Below are positions 49,051-60,000 of a stretch of 60,000 bases of DNA, in pieces. The notes under the pieces were generated by a model, which did not search any database, was not told the origin of the DNA, and worked only from the letters and a program-made list of their open reading frames with translations. Where the stretch lies: NCBI GenBank assembly GCA_903813345.2, contig CAIIXF020000009.1, positions 11,900,030 through 11,960,029 on the forward strand, in the 5' to 3' direction. Made by a program: the position numbers and the translations under genes. Position 1 is the stretch's first letter. Every line of letters begins with the position of its first letter. The stretch is from Owenia fusiformis (Eukaryota > Annelida > Polychaeta > Sabellida > Oweniidae).

Positions 49051-49766
49051 CATCTTTCTCCATTAGTACTTCCTGCTGGCTATAATACAGTGGTTTTTGT
49101 TCAAACAATACGCTTTCTTTCAAGTGAAGTCCCCTTGATAAAAAAATATCTATCCTAATCCAACTCTCTGAAAAATTATTGATAATGACCCCACAATTGT
49201 CACTTTTTGTAAAATGTTAGGCTTGTTTTCTAAAAGGAAGATCTTGTTTTTCTCAATTTAACATGTATCAAAAGCTTATTCTTCACTACATGGTTGGCCA
49301 AAAAAACAATACCCAATTTTAAATTAGGATAAAAATAGCTATATGTTCAATATGATACATTGATTTATATATCATTTTAAAGGTAATCCATTTTTGAACA
49401 ATTTGGTATATACAGTAACACTATCTGCAAATATTTTTTATGTCATGATAAGTATTGGTTTTTTAAATTGACTAATTAATAAAAATAAATAACATATGTC
49501 ACATGACTACTAATATGTCAATTTAAATTAGAACAATATTTTTTATTTTAAGAAAAAATATTATTATTTCAAATGAACAAACTTGAGTGTCATTTCATAT
49601 GATGTATAACACTATATATGGTTAAGAAAATACATTTCTATTTTCTAGGTGAGCATAACAAGACTGGGAGAAAGAGAAAACAGCAGGACACAGAGGAAAC
49701 AGTGGAGGATCTCCAAGTTAGTCTGATTTGTATGAAAAATAAGCTAGAATACAAAATAAGATGAGA

Positions 49767-49858
49767 GGTATGTTATAGGAGGTTTTGGATATGGGGTTTA
49801 TCCTGAGGAAAATGTCTTACGGAGGACCCATATCAGATATCCAAAACCTCCCATAACA
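49767..49858. repeat. Imperfect inverted repeat
   Basis: ATAGGAGGTTTTGGATAT (about 49776-49793) faces ATATCCAAAACCTCCCAT (about 49836-49853), with an inner GGTTTATCCTGAGG...TCTTACGGAGGACC part. Foldback remnant. Confidence 0.6.
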
Positions 49859-49859
49859 T

Positions 49860-51136
49860 GAGACTGCTACATCCATTTTGACAGTTTCGCTAAAGCAAGA
49901 TATTCTTACAAATTGCCCATTTCTACACTAGTCTCAAATATAGTGAAAATGTGATGTCTATGGAATATTCTCCATATTCCACAGGCATCGCTTTTTCCAT
50001 GCATTGGCGAAATATTATAAATATATTTACAATACCCTACAGATTTGACCTCAAATATGGGATAAATATTCTTAACCATCTCATAAATGTGTTCTTCTTA
50101 AAGTTCAGCTGCGATATTTTACACTTTTATCTTTTGATTAGGTCATTACAGACCCAAATCTGCCTTTGTCAAAACCAGGTATCCTGTTTTCTTTGATCAT
50201 ACTGTGAACATGAACTATTTACAAGAGTTTGTGTTCTGTGTAATAATAGAGGAGTTTCTAAATAGCTTTGAAATCTCGCTAATTCTCGTTTTTACATGAG
50301 ATTTAAAGAGATTTGCACTTTTTTCCTCTAATGAATTACTTTTCTTTGTTTTTGATAGCATATTTGGATTTAGTGACAAATTTTCTCCAATTATAGCTTT
50401 GATTTAAACAGTTATGTCATTTAAATCACTTTCCATGACATTTAAAAAAAAAACTTGGGCCAAATCTCCATTGGTGCAATGATGAAATTCATTAAAACCT
50501 TGGTTTATTCGTATAACAACCAATATTTTCATGGTTAATCACAATATGTACATGGACAGGGTCATCCAATAGTATACCATTTAAGTTTCAGACAGATTCA
50601 ACCAACACTCTTTGATAAATCATGAAATTAAGTGACTGTTGCAAGTTTCTAACATTGGAGTGAGTGGAGGTCTGGCCCTAGAAAATCAAAGACAAACAAG
50701 GGTGATATCTATTATGTCAGCACTTTTCAGCTATTTAGAAACTATATTATCATTGTGAACACATTCTCGGTGCATACTTATAGTTCATTTGACCACATAG
50801 CTTACCAGCATTTCAAAAATTTGAAAATCCGATTCAAATGAATCTTGTCATGCTGAAAAGCCCTATTAAAATCAAGACCATTCAAGCTTTTTTCTCAAAA
50901 GTTTTGATATCTTAAAAATATTTGAGCATTTTTGTGAAATTTTATGAAAAGTGTTCAGATTAGACATGTTAATTTTACAAATATGACTGTTCACTGTTCA
51001 AATTGGGAAGTGTTCAGATTGGGAGGTGTTCAGATTGGGAGGTGGTCAGATTAGCCAGGTGTTCAGATAAACAGGTTCTACTGTAAATTACTTTGTAATT
51101 AATGTATTGATCAATACTGGTTTATTAATGTATTAC
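49860..51136. other. Non-coding stretch with a dispersed repeat
   Basis: No gene was recognised; a repeat related to 23905-23945 lies at 50263-50320. A GTTCAGATTGGGAGGT unit repeats about three times at 51005-51065. Confidence 0.45.
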
Positions 51137-51657
51137 ATGTGCCTAAATTTTTTATTCTTCATAGAAGAAGCTTCTCATCATTTCCTATGTGAGGGAAAAA
51201 GAACAGTTGCTACTAATACAGGAACAAAGGAGATTAGTTACTGAGCAACTTGATTTCTATAAGGCGAGAAATTCTACACACAAGATAGCAGCTAGCAGCT
51301 GGTGGTGTAAAAATTTATGACACATTGAAAAACTTATGTCTGACAAACAACGTTTCTGATGAAACTTTTGATGATATTAGCAAAATATTTAAGTTACACC
51401 ATGTGCCTAAATTTTTTATTCTTCATAGAAGAAGCTTCTCATCATTTCCTATGTGAGGGAAAAAGAACAGTTGCTACTAATACGGGAACAAAGGATATTA
51501 GTTACTGAGCAACTTGATTTCTATAAGGCGAGAAATTCTACACACAAGATAGCAGCTAGCAGTGTAAAAATTTATGACACATTGAAAAACTTATGTCTGA
51601 CAAACAACGTTTCTGATGAAACTTTTGATGATATTAGCAAAATATTTAAGTTACACT
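51137..51657 (+). repeat. 264 bp tandem duplication inside gypsy gag
   Basis: 51137-51400 and 51401-51657 both begin ATGTGCCTAAATTTTTTATTC and run through the same gag coding block. Copy 1 has 8 extra bases (near 51300) that shift its frame; copy 2 stays open. Confidence 0.85.
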
Positions 51658-52420
51658 TCAAACCAGAACCTCTGCTTATCTTAGAAAGATGAAAATTCTG
51701 GAAAAGGACTCGACAACCCAATAGAAAAGATATCCAACTTTGTAATATATTTGAAAACATTATCATCAACTTGCAAATTTGGGACCTTTTTTTGCATTGT
51801 GTATGCAATTTGTTGTTTGGACTAAATTAAAATGAAAAGTTAATCAACAGAATCTTAACGAAAAGGACAATGGGTCGGATGATGGTCTACTGACATACTG
51901 CATATATAGACTGGGAACAATGAATCCTGACAATGTCAACAATCGTGGCATACATGCATTAAAGGATCGGGTAACTCAGTACAATGTCTAAATGTTTGTA
52001 GATGATTAACCTTGTAATTTTGAGCTAGACACAGCTGCATCAGCTTCTGTCATTTGTGAATCATTGTATAGAGCCAAATTAGACCACATTCCATTGTTCT
52101 ATGTAAGTTCATCTCTCTGGTTAATATATCAGAAACAAGTCAAATTCTTTACTTCAGAGAATATTTTTTAATTTATTGAGACTTTCGACTAATATCCCTT
52201 TGTCTTTTTCAAAATATAACAGCATGTATACATTTATGTGACGTCATAAAATTTTCCATTGTCTGTTTATGACGTCACATAAATGTATACATGCTGTTAT
52301 ATTTTGAAAAAGACTAAGGGATATTAGTCGAAAGTCTCAATAAATTAAAAAATATTCTCTGAAGTAAAGAATTTGACTTGTTTCTGACACATTCCATTGG
52401 TTTTTGAAAATTTATATGAG
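51170..52420 (+). mobile_element. Degenerate gypsy retrotransposon II, gag to protease
   Basis: The open block 51453-51692 reads REQRILVTEQLDFYKA, then IYDTLKNLCLTNNVSDETFDDISKIFKLHFKPEPL and, past a stop, KFWKRTRQPN, a gypsy capsid pattern (YDxLxxL, HxxPxP, ERFKFxxRxQ). Near 52020-52080 the frame FELDTAASASVICESLYRAKL matches a retropepsin active site (DTGA), with Ala replacing Gly. A foldback element interrupts it at 52097-52387, and the reading resumes as VFENLYEKVHVKF. Several stops; no LTRs seen. Confidence 0.65.
52097..52387. mobile_element. Foldback element, 121 bp arms, 12 bp target duplication
   Basis: CACATTCCATTG occurs at 52085-52096 and 52388-52399. Between them, arm 52130-52250 and arm 52266-52386 are reverse complements with about one mismatch, around a 15 bp spacer. 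The arms contain TGACGTCA-type palindromes (ATGTGACGTCATAAA). About 33 bases (52097-52129) on the left have no partner. No coding capacity. Confidence 0.85.
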
Positions 52421-52799
52421 AAGGTCCATGTCAAGTTCTGTGCAAAGATCACCAGTCATCAAAGGCAATGTGTAGAAAGAGACTGTGCAAATTGAAAAAG
52501 AATGGATACCAAAACATAATTGGAAAGGGGATTAAAGTTATCTGAAAAATAGAATTTATTTGAATTGACTGCCCAAGTCATCTGGTGAACTTTTCCAACA
52601 CATTAGAGATATACTTCGAACTTTTCCTCTCACTTGTTCAACGTGAATTGGCAATGGGATCGTTTTATGTGTCTGAAAGTTAGCTTATCAGACACTCATA
52701 ACATTTCGATTCATGACCTTTCTGAAAATTGTGTATAATGTCCAGAGATAAAAACAAATCAAGGATACAGACATAAAAATGGTTCTAATTAACAAACTC

Positions 52800-53090
52800 A
52801 GAATTACTAAGATTGGCACACAAGAGTTGTCAAGTCTCATCTGAGCATCCCTACAAGCAGTGTGCCAAGTGAAAGACTGCTCAGAGCTGATGGTAAGTAA
52901 TACAATAACATCATAATAACATCACAAATTATATTTTGCAATTATATTTTTTTAACTCAGACATCATAACAGAGATCAGTTGTATAAAAAATATAAAATC
53001 ACAATTTTGCTAAATTTTTGGAATATTGTAGATGTTTTGATTGCAGAGAACATGGACAATATTATGTTCTTAAACCGTTTTGTACAGATG
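52800..53090 (+). pseudogene. hAT transposase C-terminal fragment, split by an intron
   Basis: SHLSIPTSSVPSERLLRAD (about 52833-52893) fits the hAT dimerisation domain pattern (LxIPATSxPSERxFS), followed by a donor GTAAGT; after an acceptor near 53045 the frame continues ENMDNIMFLNRF. It lacks the catalytic core nearby. Confidence 0.65.
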
Positions 53091-54369
53091 AGTCCAAGCA
53101 CCTTGCACCAGTCACTTAACTGTTGGGGGCCCTGGCATCAGTGCTAGCTGAATCAGTCTTACCTGCATTATGGTGTACTTGTTTTACCTACATTACCAGA
53201 AAAAAACACACTCACATTATTCAAGGAAATTTGATTTGATTTGAGTAATTCTATTCATGATGTGGAACGATAGTGATTACTATTGTTTCAACAAAATAAG
53301 ACCATCCGGCAACTAACTCTTCTTATAGTCTGCCATGACATTGATGAAATGACAAAGGACATAAATGGCATTGCAAAACTCGGGAATCATGTTGAGGCTT
53401 CCATGGTTTAGTTCATATTGCAGAGGCAGCACCAGCAACCATTCTTCAAGTAAAATATGTTAACGTTTGATCATGGTGAGCATGGTGCACAACGTCACAA
53501 CATGTAAGGCAGTGGTGGCTGGTGTTGATGATACCACAGGGACTTGAGCTGTTAAGAACATTTTTGCAAAGTACCAAGCAAACAAAATACTGAAGTCAGT
53601 TATGATGAAGGCACCAAAATATATTACTCATTGCAAGGCATTAGGGTCAATTACCCTGATTAGTTTGAGGAAAACAGATTAAAAACTCTCCAAGTTATGC
53701 TTTAAGAGGCAATAAATTTCAACTTTTTTAAATACAGCCTGAAACTAGTTTGAAACTCTTCTTAGAACATTTTTGCAAAGTACCACGCAAACAGGCATCA
53801 AAATATATTGCTCATTGCAAGGCATAAGGATTGATCAACTTCATTGCAAATGAGTCATTATATACAATGGAATAATAACATTTTCCCAATGATCCATAAT
53901 ATTCAAAGTTTTTTTCTCAAGATTCTTACGGTGAATTTTCATAAATATTTTTTCAATACTTTTGGTTTCCCATAGAATAATCAAAATATTTTTTAAAGAG
54001 ATAAAGATTAAGAAATGTTCTACTTTCAAGTTCAAAATGATAAAAATTTGACGCGAGTCAACAATCCTAATGGGGTTTATTTCCGTGAGGTGCATTATCG
54101 ATTTTTTAAAAAACAGCAATGATATATCTATCAATTACGCCGAGCGTAAAAAGCATTAAATCAAGTGGCCAGTTTAGAGCTCAAAATCTGACATCGTGTA
54201 CAGCCACTTGTTTTCATCAAAATTGAAAAGGCTCTATTCAAAGCAATACAGCGTCATCTCCTTTAAAGAGAAAACATGCAAAAATTGTGGAAAAATGTAG
54301 ACAAACATTAAGTGGGGGTAAAGATAATTTATTTCTAAATCAAATGTCAAAGGCCCGATAGAAGCAGAA
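53091..54369. other. Non-coding stretch
   Basis: Short direct repeats (ACATTTTTGCAAAGTACCA at about 53560 and 53768; ATATTACTCATTGCAAGGCAT at about 53620 and a similar word near 53805) suggest a local imperfect duplication of about 200 bp. No gene recognised. Confidence 0.4.
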
Positions 54370-55937
54370 TAAAGACAAACTATTAAATCTCTTAAAGATA
54401 AAAGCAGGGATTGTTACTAAAAAACAAGCTCTTGCAATGAAATCTGCTGCCCGCTTAGCTCTTGGGCAGATGAAAGTTATTGCGAGGCAACTGAAACAAA
54501 GTAATGTTAACATTGAAAGTCAAAATAAACAATGTGAATACAGAAAAAACTCCAAGAAAAGATAAAACTTAAAGGAAAGCTTAGACTCCTTGGGAAGCGT
54601 GACCTAATATCCCCTAAAGGAAAACAAGGAAAGGTATATGAAAAAATGACCATTGGCTTCATTTACAACTTACCAATTCACATAAAAAACCACCTAGACA
54701 AAATGGAAAAATATAATCTACCTAACTTTGATAGTCCAGTTATTCCACACAATGAAATATGGGTGAAGGTCAGCGGATATGCTGGTGGTGGTAGTTTCAA
54801 AATGTGCTTTCAGATTTTGAATACACCCAATCCAAACAAAACCAAGAATTGCCTTGTGTTTGCTGCTTTTTGTGCGAAGGATACCAGAGAAAACTTAGAA
54901 GTACTTCTTCGGAGATTTACCCCCCAAATTGATGAATTGAAAAATGCAACTTGGAATGGTAAAGAAATAAAATAATGTTATAAGCATAACACAAAGGAAT
55001 AACAGGATCAAATCAAAGCCAAGGACTTTAGGATCACTTGAAAAAGACTATGACAAATTTTGTAAAGAAGGCAAGTGTGATTTGAAAACAGCAAAGCTGC
55101 ACAATAATGTTATAAACCCTCCCCTACTGAACATTGACATTGACCACATTTGTCCCCCATGGTTGCACATATTGTTAGGTGTTGTTAAGAAACATCATGA
55201 CCTCTTACTGATATTTTGTAACAAAGTTGATACTGCTATAGCGGATAGCATAGCAAAGGAAGAAAAGTTGAGGTCTGAAAAAAGGATACGCCATATAAAA
55301 ATTTATGAGTTGGAAAAAATCGAAAAATTAAAGGATCAATTAAGAAACACAAAGAATAATCTTCCAAAAAAACTCCACCTTGAAGCAGGAACAGTTGCCA
55401 ATGTTTTAGATGAGGTGCTAAAAAGACACAATATTCACAGAGCCCCATACCATGGAAAATCAATGGTCGGAAATCATTGTGTAAAATACCTGCAGACAGA
55501 TGTATATACAGATTTGTGTGACCAGGTCGTTTTATCCACCAGAGAAATAGCAAAAGGCCTTGCTATTGAGAACAAAATCATCAAAAAAGCAAAGAAGATT
55601 GCAAAGGTGTTCAAGGAAATTAACAACTTATTCTCTTAAGGTACACAGATCAGTGGGGCATAGCGAGAAAATTGAAGAATCTGAAATTGAAACAATGCAA
55701 AATGATGTAGAAAAGTTCAGAGAGTCATTTCCAAAAACCAAATTAACTGTCAAACAACATATTATGGAAGATCATGTCACAGAATGGATGAGGAAATACA
55801 AATGTGGACTTGGATTACAATCTGAACATACCATTGAAAGTATCCATAGTGTTTTTAATGACCTGAATCAAAAGATGTTTGGCATAAGGGATCCCTTGAA
55901 TAGACTACTGGTGACAATGACAGAGCACATCATCTAA
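54370..55937 (+). mobile_element. Transposase-like family X, copy 3 (most complete)
   Basis: Frames in order: lysine-rich lead (about 54370-54640); 54646-54975 (WVKVSGYAGGGSFKMCFQ, where the family appears to have Asp at the Tyr; then CAKDTRENLEVLL and WNGKEIK); about 54996-55639 (RTLGSLEKDYDKF, HICPPWLHILLGVVKKHHDLLL, LHLEAGTVANVLDEVL, VGNHCVKYLQTDVYTDLCDQVV); and, frameshifted, 55640-55937 (KTKLTVKQHIMEDHVTEW, CGLGLQSEHTIESIHSVFNDL). The region carrying GDY and CLWC in copy 2 is deleted here. The Asp / GDY / CxxC / Glu order suggests an RNase-H-like DDE transposase with a zinc insert; the superfamily is not assigned. Confidence 0.65.
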
Positions 55938-55980
55938 TGTGAACCTGAAATCATGACAGGAAATCCAATTGTTAAGAAAC

Positions 55981-56316
55981 GCAGGGGCGGATCTGGTAAC
56001 CAACAGGGGGGGGGGCCCAAATTTCAGATCATAGAAAAAAGCGTCCGCGCTTGCGCGAAAAAAAATTTTGGGCCCCTAAAACGCAAAAGTGGGCCCAAAT
56101 TTTGAAATTTTGAGGCCCATTTTCTTCAAAATTTGGTCTGAATTTAAAAAATAAGGCCTTAAAAGGCCCAGTAATGACCAAAAAGGCCGACTTTTTGGGG
56201 GCCTTAAGGCCTTTTTTGGCCAAAAATTTTTTTTAGGCCCAATTTTTTTTTCTGGGCCCACCCAAGGGGGGGGGGCCCGGGCCCCCAGGCCCCCCCCCCC
56301 TAATCCGCCAGTGAAA
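55981..56316. mobile_element. MITE with G/C homopolymer ends
   Basis: The ends CAGGGGCGGAT and CACTGGCGGAT (reverse complement of the right end) are inverted repeats followed by poly-G/C tracts. GAAACG flanks or overlaps both sides (55975-55981 and 56314-56320). The body is built from GGCCTTAAGGCC, GGGCCC and AAAATTT palindromes. hAT-like termini; no coding. Confidence 0.65.
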
Positions 56317-56319
56317 CGG

Positions 56320-57300
56320 ATCAAGAAAACAGAATATCCTGTAAAGATGCAGTAATTGTGAGTAGAAACCCTTTACTATAAAATTGGAATGAGTCTGCAT
56401 GAGTTCCTTTCAACAATGCATACATTAAAACACACCATGTTTTCCAAGATAAATAAGCCCACACTACACCTTACTTTTCAGGTATATTTTGCAGTCTTTT
56501 TTGAAATGTAGATTATGGATTCAGGTCTATAAGGTATAGAGACCCTGTGCTGGAAAGAAAGGATATTTGATAGATAGTGTTGTGTTTAACAGTGTAAAAT
56601 ACACATTATAAGTTGTGCCTCCCAATTAGTTTTTATATCAATTAGAAGATAAGATTCTATATTTGACAAAACTTGTCATAAAAATTAATTTCATATGGCC
56701 AATAGCTAAAAAAACAAGCTCAAACTTTGCATTTTAGCATAACATTAATCTGAGATAATGACTTCATAACTGCACTGATGTATTTCTGCTAGGTGCTTAA
56801 TTAGTGCTAGTGCCATATGTAAGATAAACAGCTGGTGTCCGATTTCCATGAGATTTCTAAGTGAAGCTTCAGAACTAAGTGTACTCTCTGGGGCTGGTGT
56901 GTGAGATAATCCAATTGATCTTGAGACTTGAACTTTTCTTGAAGATTATATATTGGTATTTCATATGCATTTATTTGTTAGAGCCAAAAACTACTCACAA
57001 AAATAATAATAGTTTTAAAATGAACATTGACATGATTGAACACCAATTTTGCAACTTTCATCTGATTAAATGAAATATTTTCTTAGAAATTAAGTGTCAG
57101 ATTTGGTTAATGCCCGGATCTTAAAATGAGAATCTGGAAATTTGAAGCAGTCCTACAATGAATGGTTCTAATCTGAAAACCAATGTTCAAATGAAACAGG
57201 TTTCACTGAATATTATTACATAGCTTGTTTGTGATATTTGTTCATTGGCATAATCAGCTCTTACTCTTTTACAGGATCCATAATTGTGGCCAATGCAAGG
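56320..57300. other. Non-coding stretch with a poly-G tract
   Basis: AT-rich; ends in an uninterrupted G run at 57299-57312. No gene recognised. Confidence 0.4.
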
Positions 57301-57339
57301 GGGGGGGGGGGGTTGAGAGTCATAAGCCCTATCTCATCT

Positions 57340-57470
57340 ATGTCTACAACAGGAAGATGAAGGTGTTGATCTAGCAGACCAACATGTCAGACCATATGAC
57401 CCAGAGATAAAGAGCTGGAAGTTGTTGAGGAAGATGCTAGTCAATATCATTCTGAAAACACTAAGTAGGT
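57340..57470 (+). pseudogene. piggyBac-type transposase fragment, frameshifted
   Basis: VYNRKMK, then after a one-base shift GVDLADQHVRPYDPEIKSWKLLRKMLVNIIL. This is the YNxxMGGVDxxDQ...Y...KWWKKLF pattern of piggyBac-like (DDE_Tnp_1_7) transposases. The remainder of the gene is absent. Confidence 0.7.
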
Positions 57471-58127
57471 ATTTTTAAATCAAAGGAAAATATAAGAACT
57501 ATTTTCTGATGTTTGCATTACTTTAATTTTCAAAATACCTGTGGAGTCAGACAAACCTTTTCAGTTTCAATTTGTACGTTTAGTTTACCATAAAATAATA
57601 AACAAGTAGATAATCAGAACTCAAATATCTATTTTCCTGTTGATATTCTGTTCCAAACGATTGTGATGATGTCATAATAGTAAAATCTATTCCAGCTACT
57701 TAATGCCAGTACATGAAAGTGATAAATGAAAAATTAATGAAATTGATTTGTTTAATTGGATTAGGGAGTCTGTAATTTATTTAGTTTGATATTCCTTTAG
57801 CTATGGGCCTTGGGAAAGTTGGACGAAAAAGTGACCGAAATTCCGGAAGGATGGCCGAATTTGAAAAATGACGTCATCATGTCTTGTTTGGCCTTTTCTA
57901 GCAAATCCTCGGAGCGGCAACAGGTTCATTTTTGTTAGGGTGTTTTCGTAATTTGCAGTGTAGAATGTAAGTATAAACTAAATAGTTTTTTAAGTTTATA
58001 GTATGTGTCATATATGTTGTAAGTAAGTCTAGGAAGAGTTGGTGTAAAGGCAAGAAATTGAAGGGAAAAATATTGTTGTTTTTGAATGTTTGTTTCGATT
58101 CAAAATTGCCGGCATTAGATTACATAC

Positions 58128-58880
58128 GTGGAGCAATGGAGGGAAATTATATATGAACAATTGGATACAATGATTAACAGCCTGAAGAGGGAAATGTCTG
58201 CTGATTCGAGTGCCATTCTCAAGGAGCTGAAAACTACCAATATAAAATTCAACAAGAAGGGGCACAAACATCAGTATAAACACAACATGGATGTGAAGGC
58301 TGCTATTGAATATACAGCCGAGTATTTATGCACTGATGTTCCAAACATCCAGTATGGATTGTCCACCCTGGACTAAGATATGTCTTTGATTGATACACGT
58401 AATGAGCTCATATTATTAGCAGATGAATCCGATAACGGCTGGGCTGCCGTAGAGGAATATTCTAAAAAAGAATTGGCTTCCAATAGCAATGATGACTGTA
58501 AAATTTGGTCTGCTCAAAACAGATCTAACTCTAAAAAAGTAAGAAGTCAAGAAGGACTAAATTAATTAACATGAACAACCGTTTTAGGGGCAGATGTCTG
58601 GGTCAGTGGCAGAACCAACAAAATCTACAGCAAGGAAACTGGCAAACTCAACAGTGAACCATCTTGGCAGGAATCGCACCAACAGGGTATCCCATACCAG
58701 CTTCCTTCGGTTATTCACAACAGCGAAGTGGAAAGCAAAACAGAGGCAACGATGTCTGTAACAGCTGCAACGATGTCTGTAACAGCTGCAATGATGTCTG
58801 TAACAGCTGCAACCAAACCAGTAGCCTGGAAACTAAGTTGAGTATAGGTCTACCAAACATCAATGATGTAAAATGATGAG
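58128..58880 (+). pseudogene. DIRS-like retroelement gag/ORF1 fragment
   Basis: 58128-58376 ends ...YGLSTLD plus TAA. It resumes at 58380 with LADESDNGWAAVEEYSKKELASNSNDD, a pattern I associate with ORF1 of tyrosine-recombinase (DIRS/Ngaro-like) retroelements, then a Gln/Asn-rich stretch (QWQNQQNLQQGNWQTQQ) and, after a stop, 58664-58876 with a triplicated Cys-Asn-Ser-Cys unit. Three stops; no RT or recombinase follows inside the window. Confidence 0.55.
58748..58810 (+). repeat. 21 bp minisatellite encoding NDVCNSC three times
   Basis: Three units of AACGATGTCTGTAACAGCTGC (third unit with T for C) multiply a Cys-x2-Cys motif in what looks like a former zinc knuckle. Confidence 0.8.
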
Positions 58881-59640
58881 ACTCTCCAAAGCACCAGTTT
58901 TAACACTTATAAATGACTAGAACCAGCTTAGCCTGACTTTTCGTGAAATTCAAACCATTTCTAGATTAAAAAGCTCTATCAACCTTTACCATGCTGCCTT
59001 ATTTCAGCAAATATATCCCACGCAACTGGCTTATTTTTCAAACAGTGCTAAAAATGATATGCATGGACTAAATAATTAATATCTCAATAACTACTGAATG
59101 AATCTGGGTAAAATTTTCACAAAGGGAAGATACAGTGGCCTGGCTCATGAAAAAAATGTTCTCATGAATTTTTTTCGTACATTTACACGACTGGGCATAA
59201 ATATACCATTTATCTTTAGGCTTCCAAGAGCCTAAAGAGCTCGAAATCGTAATCCATTTCCTCCACATTTTCGTTGTGATCGTATTTGTCCGCCATTTTG
59301 TACGATTTGTTCACTAAAAACGACTAAAACACTGTTTAAATTGTTGAATTGAGAATTATTTTTCGAAATATCGCCATTTCTAGGTCAACAGGAAGTCATG
59401 TTAGGCACTGAATAAATCGGGCAATCTAATTGGACAATACGAATGGCGCGAAAAAGTAAAGTTTTTAAAAGTTTGAAATCGGGCGTACGGGTCCGCCGGC
59501 AGTTGTGAAAGACATTTAAGTCTCGGCGGACGCGTTTGCCGGCAGCACGCTAAAGGTTAAACAGATATTTATCCCTATTTCAAACTTCATACCAACTAAA
59601 AACCTAAATTTAAGTAGAACCAAAATTGCTAATAAATAGG
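58881..59640. other. Non-coding stretch with a CCGCCGGCA hairpin
   Basis: CGTACGGGTCCGCCGGCA and TCGGCGGACGCGTTTGCCGGCA (59480-59548) form a GC-rich imperfect repeat. No gene recognised. Confidence 0.4.
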
Positions 59641-59649
59641 CTTTGAGTT

Positions 59650-59870
59650 GATTTTGCCCTTAAAGACCATTTCTTTACTCGTAATTTTACTGGAATAATT
59701 GACAATAAATGCCTCTGTGGCTCTGCTGAAGACACAAAGCACTTCATTCTAACCTGCCCTCACCATACCCATGAACGTAATAAAATGATGACTGCACAAA
59801 ATTTATACTATAATTTATACTCGACTTATTTCTAGTAAGACAGAACAGGTCAAATATTTAATTTATGAAA
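59650..59870 (+). pseudogene. LINE ORF2 C-terminal fragment
   Basis: NKCLCGSAEDTKHFILTCPHHTHERNKMM (about 59705-59790) is a Cys-His knuckle like that of the insertion at 43592-44236. Frameshifts surround it. An isolated 3' remnant. Confidence 0.65.
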
Positions 59871-60000
59871 ATGAACTCACTTTTGATTCTCAGAAAATCC
59901 TGATAGATATAGTGATGCAATTTGTACAGGCCTGTTATAAGTTTTCGTCAAATTAAAGTTTTTCTCATTTGTATCTTGTGACAACCCCCCCTCCCTCCCA

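Noticed and set aside
53841-54134. 97-residue minus-strand open frame
   Set aside because: Ile/Lys/Asn-rich translation of AT-rich sequence without motifs.
56029-56324. Two minus-strand proteins rich in Gly/Pro/Lys
   Set aside because: Low-complexity translation of a MITE with homopolymer tracts.

Overview
This is AT-rich animal genomic DNA from a marine-type invertebrate. Genes are split by GT-AG introns, there is no operon structure, and retroelements and DNA transposons are abundant. Secreted GH10-like genes, DIRS- and gypsy-type elements and frequent acatgtacatgt words suggest a lophotrochozoan such as a mollusc. That assignment is an inference; no marker gene fixes the taxon.

Left part (1-21.5 kb), cellular genes, all on the minus strand. 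A small secreted protein of unknown family (167-3630) carries a 1.25 kb terminal-inverted-repeat element in an intron. Two tandem paralogues follow (6114-12732 and 15153-21355). Each can be assembled from 12 exons into an open frame of 642 and 628 residues with matching intron phases. Both encode signal peptide, CBM4/9-like module, GH10-like barrel and C-terminal beta domain. In both, the GH10 catalytic nucleophile position is Gln and several other active-site signatures are replaced, so they look like maintained secreted pseudoenzymes that may bind glycans.

Middle part (21.5-30 kb): no recognisable gene. It holds a tRNA-type SINE, a long near-perfect inverted repeat, a 283 bp tandem duplication and small hairpins.

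Right part (30-60 kb): nested mobile elements. A full-length-looking non-LTR retrotransposon (about 32.7-37.68 kb) has ORF1 and ORF2 in the same frame, separated by one TAG, with no AUG ahead of the endonuclease domain. There are two degenerate gypsy elements, three fragments of one unassigned family with transposase-like motifs, pieces of hAT, piggyBac and DIRS-like elements, and a second TE-associated family. Insertion events can be read directly: a 5'-truncated LINE with poly(A) and an 11 bp target duplication, a TTTAAA-flanked MITE inside LINE sequence, and a foldback element with 12 bp target duplications in a gypsy protease. Three further tandem duplications (about 730, 686 and 264 bp) fall here.

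All gene models come from reading splice sites and reading frames by eye; no similarity search was run.
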